This document shows positions 44,515 to 52,753 of a DNA stretch of 64,000 bases, piece by piece. Below the pieces are notes generated by a model. The model did not search any database and was not told where the DNA came from. It saw only the letters and a list, made by a program, of their open reading frames with translations. The position numbers and the translations under genes were made by a program. Source of the stretch: Roseibium salinum (GTDB lineage: Bacteria > Pseudomonadota > Alphaproteobacteria > Rhizobiales > Stappiaceae). The DNA lies in NCBI RefSeq assembly GCF_026240905.1, contig NZ_JAPEVI010000003.1:2480001-2544000 (forward strand), read 5' to 3'. The stretch's first letter is position 1. Every line of letters begins with the position of its first letter.

Positions 44515-44643
44515 GGCCGGGTGAATTTAACTGCCGCGGGTGAACGTACAAGCCTCTTTTGGTTCAGGATCCTGAAAGACGCGCTTCTTCGCGACGGATT
44601 ACAAGAAGAGCCTGACATCAAGGTTTTCAGCAAGAGACGCCCC

Positions 44644-45621
44644 ATGACACCGATTTTTTCAATGGATGAGCTTGAAGCCGTTTTTCCGGTTGTCCGGCGG
44701 CTCGTGCCCGAAACGCCGGCCTATAGCTGGCCGTTGCTGCAGGAGCGCTTCGGGTTCGAGGTTGCCGTCAAGCACGAGAACCACACACAGATCGGCGCCT
44801 TCAAGGCGCGCAGTTCGATCGTCTTCATCCAGAAGCATATCGACGCGCACGGACGGCCGAGCGGCGTCGTATCCGCAACGCGGGGCAATCACGGGCAATC
44901 AATGGCTCTCGCCGCGCGCAGCCTCGGCATTCCCGCAAGGATCGTCGTCCCCGAAGGCAACGCGGAAGGCAAGAACCGGGCAATGAGGGCCTTCGGCGCC
45001 GAACTTGTCATCGACGGCCGCGATTTCGATATCGCCAAGCGCACGGCGGAACGGATTTCCAAGGAAAGCGGGTTCCTGATGATCCCGTCCTTTCACAAGA
45101 ACATCGTCATGGGCGTTGCGACCTATGCGCTGGAATTCTTCCGCACCCATCCGGACCTCGATGTTGTCTACGTGCCGGTCGGCATGGGCTCGGGCGCCTG
45201 CGGGCTGATCACCGTGCGCAATCTTCTCGGCCTCAAAACGGAAATCGTTCCTGTTGTCACCGAAAAGGCCCCGGCCTACGGGCTCTCCTTTGAAGCGGAC
45301 AGGATCGTGACCACGGAGACCGCCGGAACATTCGCGGACGGCATGGCGTGCCGGGAGCCCGTTCAGGAGGCGCTGGACATTCTCAAGTCCGGCGCAGAAC
45401 GCATGATCACGGTGAGCGACGACGAAATCGCCGAAGCCATCCGCATTCTTTACGCAGATACGCACAACCTGGCCGAAGGTGCCGGCGCCGCCGCGCTGGC
45501 CGCCCTGCGCCAGGACGCGGCGAGGCTCAAGGGCCGGAAGGCCGGCGTCATCCTCTCGGGTGGCAACCTCGACGAGGCGGCCATGCGCACCGTCCTGGCC
45601 GGCGGGACGCCATCGGTCTGA
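44644..45621 (+). CDS. Threonine dehydratase-like PLP enzyme
   Basis: The product is 325 residues, a fold-type II PLP enzyme without a regulatory ACT domain. The Lys is in TQIGAFKARSS (Lys54), the PLP-phosphate Gly-loop is in PVGMGSGACGLI, and SATRGNHGQSMALAAR matches the substrate loop. It is catabolic-type threonine/serine ammonia-lyase-like, giving 2-oxobutyrate or pyruvate. Hydroxyaspartate or related substrates are alternatives. ATG 44644 is chosen over a longer frame from 44521 because it follows AAGAGACG and homologues start here. It converges on a glutamine amidotransferase with 4 bases between stops. Confidence 0.85.
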   Translation: MTPIFSMDELEAVFPVVRRLVPETPAYSWPLLQERFGFEVAVKHENHTQIGAFKARSSIVFIQKHIDAHGRPSGVVSATRGNHGQSMALAARSLGIPARIVVPEGNAEGKNRAMRAFGAELVIDGRDFDIAKRTAERISKESGFLMIPSFHKNIVMGVATYALEFFRTHPDLDVVYVPVGMGSGACGLITVRNLLGLKTEIVPVVTEKAPAYGLSFEADRIVTTETAGTFADGMACREPVQEALDILKSGAERMITVSDDEIAEAIRILYADTHNLAEGAGAAALAALRQDAARLKGRKAGVILSGGNLDEAAMRTVLAGGTPSV

Positions 45622-45625
45622 ACGT

Positions 45626-46324
45626 CTAGAGCAGCGCCAGCCAGGCTCCGGAGATGGCTGCCCCGATCGCATCCGCTCTTGCCGCGTGACGCTCCGCGTC
45701 GGTCTCGAAGCGCTGGTCCCAGTCGGGCGTATGGGCGCGGATATCATCGGCGAAAACATCGGACCACGCACGGGCGTCCTCCAGTCCCGTTTCGAAGTGG
45801 AACTGGACCGCGTAGGTGGCCCGGCCCACGCGGAAGGCCCGGACGGGCGTCATGGCGCTTGTCGCCAGATGCACCGCCTCCCGGGGCAGGCTCACCGTAT
45901 CGCTGTGCCAGTGAAACTGCGGTCCCCCGGCGCCCAACTCCTTGAGCACGGGATCGGCGGCCCCTTCGGCGGTCGGGAGAACCTCGTGCCAGCCGAATTC
46001 GACGGGACGGCCGAGAATGTTGCCGCCGCCGAACGCCCGGGCGATCAGCTGCGATCCGAGGCATATGCCGAGAACCGGCTTGCCTTGCCGGTGAAACGTC
46101 CTGATCAGTTCGCACACGCCGGGCATGTGCGGATAGGCGTCATCCGCCAGGGCGTCCTGCGCTCCCCCAAGCACCACGACGCCGCTGTACTCACCGGCTT
46201 CCTGCGGCAGGGGCTCGCCAAGATAAGCCTGGACGGTGGTCCAGTCGTGCCCGGCCGTACGGGCGGTTCGTCCCAGCAGGCCGAGCCGGGTGTTCTGGTA
46301 ATTCTCAATGACGAGAAAGGTCAT
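45626..46324 (-). CDS. Class I glutamine amidotransferase-like protein
   Basis: The product is 232 residues with the nucleophile elbow VLGICLGSQLIARAFGG (Cys88) and the His/Glu pair in YAVQFHFETG (His176, Glu178), so the Cys-His-Glu triad is complete. It resembles the stand-alone GATase1 proteins (YfeJ/GuaA-like domain) that act on small gamma-glutamyl compounds. ATG 46324 follows AGGGGG at a 6-base gap and is preferred to a start 63 bases upstream. The neighbouring EamA exporter is divergent. The substrate is not known. Confidence 0.85.
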   Translation of the reverse strand: MTFLVIENYQNTRLGLLGRTARTAGHDWTTVQAYLGEPLPQEAGEYSGVVVLGGAQDALADDAYPHMPGVCELIRTFHRQGKPVLGICLGSQLIARAFGGGNILGRPVEFGWHEVLPTAEGAADPVLKELGAGGPQFHWHSDTVSLPREAVHLATSAMTPVRAFRVGRATYAVQFHFETGLEDARAWSDVFADDIRAHTPDWDQRFETDAERHAARADAIGAAISGAWLALL

Positions 46325-46482
46325 CGTGCCCCCTGCCCGGTGCAAAAGCGGATGTTCAGAATCGCGGTTCGGCACGAAACTACTCATCTGCCCCGGTTAT
46401 GGGAACATCAAAAACAATCATTTGTCTTGAAGTGTTGGCGGTTCCAGACTGGCTTATCATTCCCCATTCGGATGACACCGCC

Positions 46483-47400
46483 ATGAGCGTTGCCGCACCT
46501 GCCTTTCGCAATCAATCGTCTGCATTCACGCCCGCCGATTACGGGCTTTACGCCATCACGGTGCTTGCCTGGGGCTTCAGCTGGATTGCCATGAAGGGAC
46601 AGGTTGCGACGGTCGCGCCGGAAGTGTCGGTCTTCTGGCGGTTCGTCCTGGCGGCCGCGATCATGATGGCCTGGGCGAGATACCGCGGGCACAGAATGAC
46701 GTTCCGGCTGCAGGACCATTTACGCTTCGCAGGGCTCGGCGCGCTGTTGTTTTCGACCAATTTTACGCTGTTCTACTATGGCGCCTCGCATCTGCCATCG
46801 GGCCTGCTCGCGGTGATCTTCTCCACCACGTCCATCTTCAACCTGTTTCTGGGGCTGATCCTCTTCGGCCAGCGGCCGAACATGCTGGCACTGGCGGCCG
46901 GTCTCCTCGGGATTACCGGCATAGGGCTGATGTTCTGGCCGCAGCTTGCAGGCGCCGAATTCAACGACGGCGGCGCTTTCGGCCTTGCCATGTGTATCGG
47001 CGGCACGCTGTCCTTCTGCCTGGGCAATATGCTGTCCGCCGATACCCAGCGGCGCGGCATCGCCGTGACGCCCGCAACCGCCTGGGGCATGGTCTACGGC
47101 ATGGTGTTTCTGGGGGTCGTTTCGGCGCTGAGGGGACAGAGCTTTGCGATCGAATGGTCGGCCAGCTATCTCGGCAGCCTCGTCTACCTGGCCGTCATCG
47201 CCTCGGTGATCGCCTTTGCCTCGTACCTGACGCTGCTGGGCCGCATCGGTTCGGCGCGGGCCGGTTACGCCACCGTTCTCTTCCCCCTTGTCGCGCTGAC
47301 CTTGTCGACCCTATTCGAAGGCTATCAATGGACGCCGCTCGCCGCCGCCGGAGTGCTCTGCGTCCTGGGCGGCAACCTGATGATGCTGCGCGCCAGGTGA
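46483..47400 (+). CDS. EamA/DMT-family transporter
   Basis: The product is about 305 residues with ten predicted helices in two EamA repeats (YAITVLAWGFSWIAMKGQVA..., LAVIFSTTSIFNLFLGLILF..., then AVIASVIAFASYLTLLGRIG and AGYATVLFPLVALTLSTLFE). DMT proteins export amino acids or other small metabolites across the inner membrane. An in-frame ATG at 46399 would add 28 hydrophilic residues before the first helix, so 46483 is preferred, although no strong ribosome site is visible for either. It nearly abuts the convergent LysR gene (1 base between stops). Confidence 0.88.
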   Translation: MSVAAPAFRNQSSAFTPADYGLYAITVLAWGFSWIAMKGQVATVAPEVSVFWRFVLAAAIMMAWARYRGHRMTFRLQDHLRFAGLGALLFSTNFTLFYYGASHLPSGLLAVIFSTTSIFNLFLGLILFGQRPNMLALAAGLLGITGIGLMFWPQLAGAEFNDGGAFGLAMCIGGTLSFCLGNMLSADTQRRGIAVTPATAWGMVYGMVFLGVVSALRGQSFAIEWSASYLGSLVYLAVIASVIAFASYLTLLGRIGSARAGYATVLFPLVALTLSTLFEGYQWTPLAAAGVLCVLGGNLMMLRAR

Positions 47401-47401
47401 C

Positions 47402-48292
47402 CTATTCCGCGGCCAGCTGGCCTGCGCCATTGCCGACATTGCCGATCGCGGCGATCAGGTGATTGCAGAGCTTGTCGTGCATGTTCTCCCGGGCCGAATC
47501 CGACCGCAGCAGCGCAATGTCGCAGAACGGCAGGGACGGGAAACCGTCCCGCTCGTCCAGGATGCGCATGCCCTCGCGGATGGCGCTTTCGGGGAACACG
47601 GTGACGGCAAGGCCCGCCTGCACGGCGCCGACAAGAGCTGCCGCGCTCGAGCTGGTATAGGACACCCGGTACGGCCGCCCGGCCCGGTCCAGCGCGTCCA
47701 TGGAGATGCGCCGCCAGCAGCAGGTCGCCGGTCCGAGCGCGAGCCGAATGACGTCCTGGGTGTGGGCGGAATGCTGGTTGGACGTAACCCAGTAGAGCTG
47801 TTCGCGCCGGATGATTTCACCGCGGATGTTCAACGTGTCGCCGGACGTGGTGATGGCAACGTCCAGCGCCCCGTCGCGGATCGCTTCGGTAAGCTTGGCG
47901 CTCGACGAACACTCGACGAGAACCTCGATCGACGGATTGAGCCGGTTGAATGCCGCCAGAACCTGAGGCAGCAGCCGGTCGGTGTAATCGTCCGGCACGC
48001 CGAGCTTCACATGGCCGACTTCCTTCTGGCCGTTGAAGGCCGACAGGGTCTCGTCGTTCAGAAGGATCATGCGCCGGGCGAATTCGACCAGGCGCAGGCC
48101 GTCCTCGGTCAATCTGGACTGACGGCCATCCTTGATGAAGATCGGCTGTCCGACCCGCTCTTCCAGCCGGCGCATCTGCATGGAGACCGCAGACTGCGTC
48201 TTGTGAACCGCCTCACCGGCCTTGGTAAAACTTCCCAGCTCAGCTATCGCCAAAAACGTACGCAACTGATCAATATCTAGTGCGTGATTCAT
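47402..48292 (-). CDS. LysR-family regulator, LrhA-like, paralogue 1
   Basis: The product is about 296 residues. The wHTH is IDQLRTFLAIAELGSFTKAG and HKTQSAVSMQMRRLEERVGQ, and the substrate domain has GHVKLGVPDDYTDRLLPQVL. It is very close to the next LysR gene over the first 85 residues, and the two lie in tandem on the same strand. An ATG 12 bases upstream (48304) is also possible; GGGG precedes 48292. The conserved KTQSAVSMQMRRLE block and the GxPDDYxxRxLP motif are typical of the LrhA/HexA-like group. Confidence 0.88.
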   Translation of the reverse strand: MNHALDIDQLRTFLAIAELGSFTKAGEAVHKTQSAVSMQMRRLEERVGQPIFIKDGRQSRLTEDGLRLVEFARRMILLNDETLSAFNGQKEVGHVKLGVPDDYTDRLLPQVLAAFNRLNPSIEVLVECSSSAKLTEAIRDGALDVAITTSGDTLNIRGEIIRREQLYWVTSNQHSAHTQDVIRLALGPATCCWRRISMDALDRAGRPYRVSYTSSSAAALVGAVQAGLAVTVFPESAIREGMRILDERDGFPSLPFCDIALLRSDSARENMHDKLCNHLIAAIGNVGNGAGQLAAE

Positions 48293-48461
48293 GCAAGACC
48301 CCATAAATGATCCACAGATCAGCCGGCAATTTGAGAATCGAATTGATCATGGAACGATATATCACATTTATTCACGTTTCAACGGCAAATTGCCTGCGAT
48401 ACCTCAACGCAACGCAGTGCAACTCATTGAAATGCGAGGTGTAATCCGCCTTCTCCGAGAA

Positions 48462-49337
48462 TCACTCGGCCGCTTGCGGGACAGAAAGGTTATCGAGTGA
48501 AGAAACGATATGTTCCACCAGAGCGTCGGTGACCCTGGAGCTGTTATGCCAGGAGCGCATGATGCCGATTTCGCATTCGGGAAGGCGCGGAAAGCCGTCG
48601 GACTCCGTCAGCACCCGCATGCCCGACCTCAGGGCGGATTCCGGCAGCACGGAAATCGCAAGCCCGGCGAGCACGGCGGCACCGACCGCAGTGGAGTTCC
48701 AGCTCGAATAAAGCAGCCGGTGTTCGCGCATCTGGTCGCTCAGCGCGTTGATGGCCGCCTTGCGCCAGTCGCAGGTTGCGCGCCCGAGCGCGAGCGGAAG
48801 CGGCGACTCGTTCTCCACCGCGTGGCGGGCAGAGGCGACCCACAAAAGCGGTTCCCGGCGAACCAGATCGACGTTCTTGCGGCCCTTCCTCTGAACGTGC
48901 GTGATGATGGCGACATCCAGCTCGCCTTCGGCGATCATGTCCGCAAGGTTCGGGGTCGGTGCGCACACGACGCTCACCTCCGCCTTGGGATTTGATCTGG
49001 AGAACCTCGCCAGGATTTCAGGCAGGAAACGGTCGGCATAGTCGTCCGGCGTGCCGAGCCGCACGAGACCGGCCAGTTCCGTATCGTCGAAGGCGGCCAG
49101 GGTCTCGTCATTCAGCTGAACCAGGCGGCGCGCATAGTGGAGCAGCCGCTCGCCATGTTCGGTCAGCCGGGATTGACGGCCGACCCGTACGAACAGCGGT
49201 TTCCCGATCCGCTCTTCCAGGCGGCGCATCTGCATGGAGACGGCGGATTGGGTTTTGTGCACGTTGTCCGCAGCCCGCGTGAAGCTGCCGCCCTCGGCAA
49301 TGGCGACGAAGGTTCTGAGCTGGTCCAGGTCGAGCAT
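48462..49337 (-). CDS. LysR-family regulator, LrhA-like, paralogue 2
   Basis: The product is 291 residues. The N-terminal LDQLRTFVAIAEGGSFTRAA and HKTQSAVSMQMRRLEERIGK are nearly the same as in paralogue 1. The substrate domain has VRLGTPDDYADRFLPEILAR. ATG 49337 is preferred over 49352 because GAGGTG lies 4-9 bases before it. It is divergent from the DUF1127 gene with about 265 bases between starts, an arrangement seen in related bacteria. It most likely controls that gene or itself. Confidence 0.9.
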   Translation of the reverse strand: MLDLDQLRTFVAIAEGGSFTRAADNVHKTQSAVSMQMRRLEERIGKPLFVRVGRQSRLTEHGERLLHYARRLVQLNDETLAAFDDTELAGLVRLGTPDDYADRFLPEILARFSRSNPKAEVSVVCAPTPNLADMIAEGELDVAIITHVQRKGRKNVDLVRREPLLWVASARHAVENESPLPLALGRATCDWRKAAINALSDQMREHRLLYSSWNSTAVGAAVLAGLAISVLPESALRSGMRVLTESDGFPRLPECEIGIMRSWHNSSRVTDALVEHIVSSLDNLSVPQAAE

Positions 49338-49603
49338 AAGCACCTCAAACATAAGCGAAGCTCATACTTAGCATAGAACACATTCACATATGAAATGTTT
49401 TATTCCACGACCCGCAGACCGGGCCGGCGAGATACGGCGCGCCCTTCAACATCACAAGTTATGATCAATGTCATCACAAACATTCGTTGGATTAATGTTT
49501 TGAGAATGTCCATTTAGAGAGTGTTCCAAAGACGAGGATAGCCACAACTGGCGCGGAACAGGCTGCCGGAAATTTCTCCGGCCGCTCACAGGAGACCTAT
49601 GCC

Positions 49604-49921
49604 ATGACACATTCTGCAAGCACCCCCTTCTTCGCTCTTCTCGGGCAGGCGGCTGTCCGTGCATGGCGCGTATATAGCAACCGCCGCCAGATCGCAGAGC
49701 TCAAACACTGGACCGATGATCAGTTGAAGGACATCGGACTGACGCGGAGCGATGTTCGACGAGCCTTGGCTCAGCCTTTCTACTCGGACCCGACATCTGT
49801 TCTGAACGCCTCCCCGGCGCTCCGCCAGGCCCCGAATTACAGCGCAGCCAACGCCCCCACCGACAAGCCGGAACTCACGCTTGTCGAGACCCGCAAGAGC
49901 GACGGGAAGCTGGCCGCCTGA
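49604..49921 (+). CDS. DUF1127-family small protein
   Basis: The product is 105 residues. The DUF1127 core is RVYSNRRQIAELKHWTDDQL then KDIGLTRSDVRRALAQPFYS, an Arg-rich motif. The rest is a longer than usual, Pro/Ala-rich tail. Small DUF1127 proteins are implicated in RNA turnover and phosphate or stress responses in several alphaproteobacteria. The ATG follows CAGGAGACC at good spacing. A strong terminator follows 43 bases after the stop. The gene is divergent from the LysR pair. Confidence 0.9.
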   Translation: MTHSASTPFFALLGQAAVRAWRVYSNRRQIAELKHWTDDQLKDIGLTRSDVRRALAQPFYSDPTSVLNASPALRQAPNYSAANAPTDKPELTLVETRKSDGKLAA

Positions 49922-49964
49922 CCTCTACATGCAGCCCCTGTCGGCAAGCCTTGCTGACACAACT

Positions 49965-49990
49965 GACCCGCCTTCCGGCGGGTCTTTTTT
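49965..49990 (+). terminator. Terminator after the DUF1127 gene
   Basis: An 8-bp stem GACCCGCC / GGCGGGTC with loop TTCC is followed by six T's. This is a textbook rho-independent terminator. Confidence 0.95.
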
Positions 49991-50034
49991 GACCGTTGAA
50001 CAGGCAGACAAGCGTCGTTTTCTAGGGTGCGTAC

Positions 50035-50305
50035 CCTAGGGTACGGATCCATAAAATTGAATGCACTGGTCTCTCTGGAGCGGACCGTATCCAAGGCGCG
50101 AAGGCGCGGGAAACCCGGCCGGTTTTCAAGACTTCGCAACGCAGGAGACAGTCCGCTCCAGAGAGATCCGACGGACGCCAAAACGGCTGCGAGCAGCAGC
50201 GTCAAAGCCCTTGGCCGATGCACAAGCATCGACCTGCGGACTTTTCCTCCCTGCTCCATGCCGTTTTGACGCCAGTGCGTTCAATTTTATGGATCCGTAC
50301 CCTAA
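50035..50305. mobile_element. MITE-like element with 35-bp terminal inverted repeats and nested stems
   Basis: The ends 50035-50069 and 50272-50305 are inverted copies of one 35-base sequence (GTACGGATCCATAAAATTGA core) with one or two differences. Inside are two more inverted pairs: TCTCTCTGGAGCGGAC (from about 50070) against GTCCGCTCCAGAGAGA (about 50150-50165), and GGACGCCAAAACGGC (about 50172) against GCCGTTTTGACGCC (about 50260). There is no transposase frame. The terminal repeats are AT-richer than the host DNA. The right end coincides with the stop codon of the gene on the minus strand. This is the signature of a non-autonomous, miniature inverted-repeat element or a large folded RNA/DNA structure. 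The class is unknown. Confidence 0.7.
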
Positions 50306-51093
50306 GGATTGCGGTAATCCCGGGCCGCCCGTTCGAAGAAGCTGTCGAAGGCCTTGAACTGGCTGGACTGGAAATCCCGGCCGGCCTCCATCCAGCCCGA
50401 GACCATCTCGTCGAATTCGGACGTCTTGTCGCCGGCCGCTTGCTCGGCCGGGGGAAGTTCGTCTTCCTCGGGGGTCACTTTCACTTCCGGCTCGGGCCCG
50501 GGCTCTTCCTCAGGCTCGGCGCTGTCGGGAACGATGCTCGCCGGTTGCAGGAAAGCGCCCCAGAAGGACTGCATGGCGTCCGCATAGCCCTGCAGATAGT
50601 CCACGGGCGTCGGTTGCGGCTTCGGCCGGCCACGGGCAAAGCCGCGCAGGTAGGCGTCCAGGAGGTTGCGCGCCTCGCCATGCACGAAGGGCCGGGCGAT
50701 CTGCCCCATGGCGAGGGTGGCAGCCACGGGCATCATTTCCTGAATGGCGTCGCGCTGCAGGCCGGTGAACGCCGAGACCTGCGCGGCCACTGCCTGCTGC
50801 ACCGCCTCAGGACCGAAGAACGGGGTAAGCGCCGCGTCTGACGGGCTCTGGAACAGGCGCGTATAGCCAGCAAACGGATTTTGCTCGGCCGCCGCCTGCG
50901 GCGAGGACTGGCTCAGGAATTCGTTGAAGCCGGGGATCGCACCGCCGAAATGACGAAAGCCGTTGAAGGCAGCCGGCATCAGCTGTTCCATCACGCGGCT
51001 CAAATCCGTATCGGACCAGCCAAACCGTTCTCGTACATCTTCCATGACGGTGAAGATGTCGAATGGAGGAGCTGCCTTATCGTTGCCTGTCAT
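50302..51093 (-). CDS. Protein of unknown function, acidic linker, C-terminus at the repeat element
   Basis: I do not recognise this family with certainty. The product is 263 residues: a mainly helical N-terminal half with VMEQLMPAAFNGFRHFGGAI and DAIQEMMPVAATLAMGQIAR (a phasin-like or DUF937-like look), then an acidic Pro/Glu-rich linker (AEPEEEPGPEPEVKVTPEED) and a last helix with WMEAGRDFQSSQFKAFDSFF. It has no signal peptide and no transmembrane helix. The final codons and TAG stop are at the edge of the inverted-repeat element, so the native 3' end may have been altered by insertion. Cytoplasmic granule or carbon-storage association is possible, but not shown. Confidence 0.72.
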   Translation of the reverse strand: MTGNDKAAPPFDIFTVMEDVRERFGWSDTDLSRVMEQLMPAAFNGFRHFGGAIPGFNEFLSQSSPQAAAEQNPFAGYTRLFQSPSDAALTPFFGPEAVQQAVAAQVSAFTGLQRDAIQEMMPVAATLAMGQIARPFVHGEARNLLDAYLRGFARGRPKPQPTPVDYLQGYADAMQSFWGAFLQPASIVPDSAEPEEEPGPEPEVKVTPEEDELPPAEQAAGDKTSEFDEMVSGWMEAGRDFQSSQFKAFDSFFERAARDYRNP

Positions 51094-51258
51094 TGCACTG
51101 CTCCGGTCCTGCCCTGTGTCCGATCACCTGTCCGCCTCCCTGCGAGCGCAAGGGAACGGGGTGGTCGGGAACAGAGTGAACCCTTGTGCACGCAAGGTCA
51201 ATTCGTTGACCAAAAAGGGCGTAGTCTTCACGTCAGCGCCCGTCAGGATAAAGGGCGC

Positions 51259-52632
51259 TCAATAGGCGTATTCGCGGAAGACCTGTGAGATATCGCCCTT
51301 CCAGGATCCGTGGTAACGCTGCAGAAGAACGTCTGCCGGACACATGCCCGAGGCCAGGCCCTCCTCGACGGGCGCGAGATGAACCCGCTCGTCCAGATCG
51401 CCGTCGCTCAGCCGGTTCCGGCGTTTGAGGCCTTCCTGCGCCAGCGCCAGAACGTCCTTCGCGACGTCCAGCACGGTGCCGCTGCGGAACGGTGTCTGCA
51501 GGGCATGCCGCGGAACGTCGCGGCGCAGCGCCGCCCGCTCTTCCTGTGTCCAGTCCCGGACCAGTTCATAGGCCTGGTCCAGAATCCCCTTGTCGTAGAG
51601 CAGCCCGACCCAAAGCGCCGGCAGCGCACAGATGCGCCGCCAGGGGCCGCCGTCGGCGCCGCGCATTTCGATGTATTTCTTCAGCCGCACATCGGGGAAA
51701 AGGGTCGACAGGTGATTGTTCCAGTCGCCGATGCTCGGGGTCGCGTCCGGTATCCTGCCCTTCAGGGCGCCGTTCATGAACTGGCGGAAGGTGGTATCGG
51801 TGACGTCGTAATAGGTCGTGCCCCGCTTGACGAAATACATCGGCACGTCCAACGCCCATTCCACATAGCGTTCGAAGCCGAAGCCGTCCTCGAAAGCGAA
51901 CGGCATGTCACCGGTGCGGTCGCCATCGGTATCGGTCCAGATCTGGGCGCGGAAGGACTTGAAGCCGTTCGGCTTTCCCTCCGTGAACGGAGAATTGGCG
52001 AAGATGGCGGTTGCGACCGGCTGGAGCGCGAGGCCGACACGCATTTTCCTGACCATGTCGGCTTCGCTGGAAAAATCGAGATTCACCTGAATGGTGGAGG
52101 TGCGGTACATCATGTCGAGGCCCAACGAGCCGACCTTCGGCATGTAGTTGGTCATGATCTCGTAGCGGGATTTCGGCATGCGGGGCATGTCCGCGCGCGA
52201 CCAGGTCGGCGCCATGCCGATGCCGAGGAAGCCGATGCCCAGGGGTTCGGCGACCTGACGCACCTGGGCCAGATGCTGGTTGGCTTCCCGGCAGGTCTCG
52301 TGCAGGTTATCGAGCGGCGCGCCCGACAGCTCGAACTGGCCGCCCGGCTCGATGGAAATCGCTCCGCCGCCGAGGTCGTCCGCAAGACCGATGATCTTGC
52401 CCGCGTCTTCGATCCGCTCCCAGCCGATGAGACCTTCCATACCCGCGAGCACCGCCTCGACGCCGTTGGACCCTTCATAGGGGATCGGGGTCAGTTCCTT
52501 CAGGCAAAAGCCGAATTTCTCGTGTTCGGTGCCGATCCGGAACCGGTCTTCCGGCTTGCTGCCCTCGTCGAGGGTCGCGGCCAGGTCCGCAACAGTTTCA
52601 ATCGGTGTGGAGTCGACCGTATCGCGGGCCAT
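51259..52632 (-). CDS. gshA: Glutamate-cysteine ligase
   Basis: The product is 457 residues of the plant/alphaproteobacterial GCL type: RIGTEHEKFGFCLKELTPIPY, GGGAISIEPGGQFELSGAPL, YRTSTIQVNLDFSSEADMVR and EMRGADGGPWRRICALPALW. The enzyme makes gamma-glutamylcysteine in the first step of glutathione synthesis. Length fits. ATG 52632 is used. In many relatives rsmE is directly before gshA, whereas here a cyclase gene lies between them. Glutathione connects with the GST at 12670. Confidence 0.95.
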   Translation of the reverse strand: MARDTVDSTPIETVADLAATLDEGSKPEDRFRIGTEHEKFGFCLKELTPIPYEGSNGVEAVLAGMEGLIGWERIEDAGKIIGLADDLGGGAISIEPGGQFELSGAPLDNLHETCREANQHLAQVRQVAEPLGIGFLGIGMAPTWSRADMPRMPKSRYEIMTNYMPKVGSLGLDMMYRTSTIQVNLDFSSEADMVRKMRVGLALQPVATAIFANSPFTEGKPNGFKSFRAQIWTDTDGDRTGDMPFAFEDGFGFERYVEWALDVPMYFVKRGTTYYDVTDTTFRQFMNGALKGRIPDATPSIGDWNNHLSTLFPDVRLKKYIEMRGADGGPWRRICALPALWVGLLYDKGILDQAYELVRDWTQEERAALRRDVPRHALQTPFRSGTVLDVAKDVLALAQEGLKRRNRLSDGDLDERVHLAPVEEGLASGMCPADVLLQRYHGSWKGDISQVFREYAY

Positions 52633-52753
52633 GAAACCGTCCTAGTTGATGCGCGGCCCGTCGGGCTGCCGTGATCACAAGCGCTTATTGAGCTTGCGTG
52701 ATTTAGGTTTCCTGAAAGGAGAATGCAAGCTGGGAATACCGGCTTGGTGAAGC

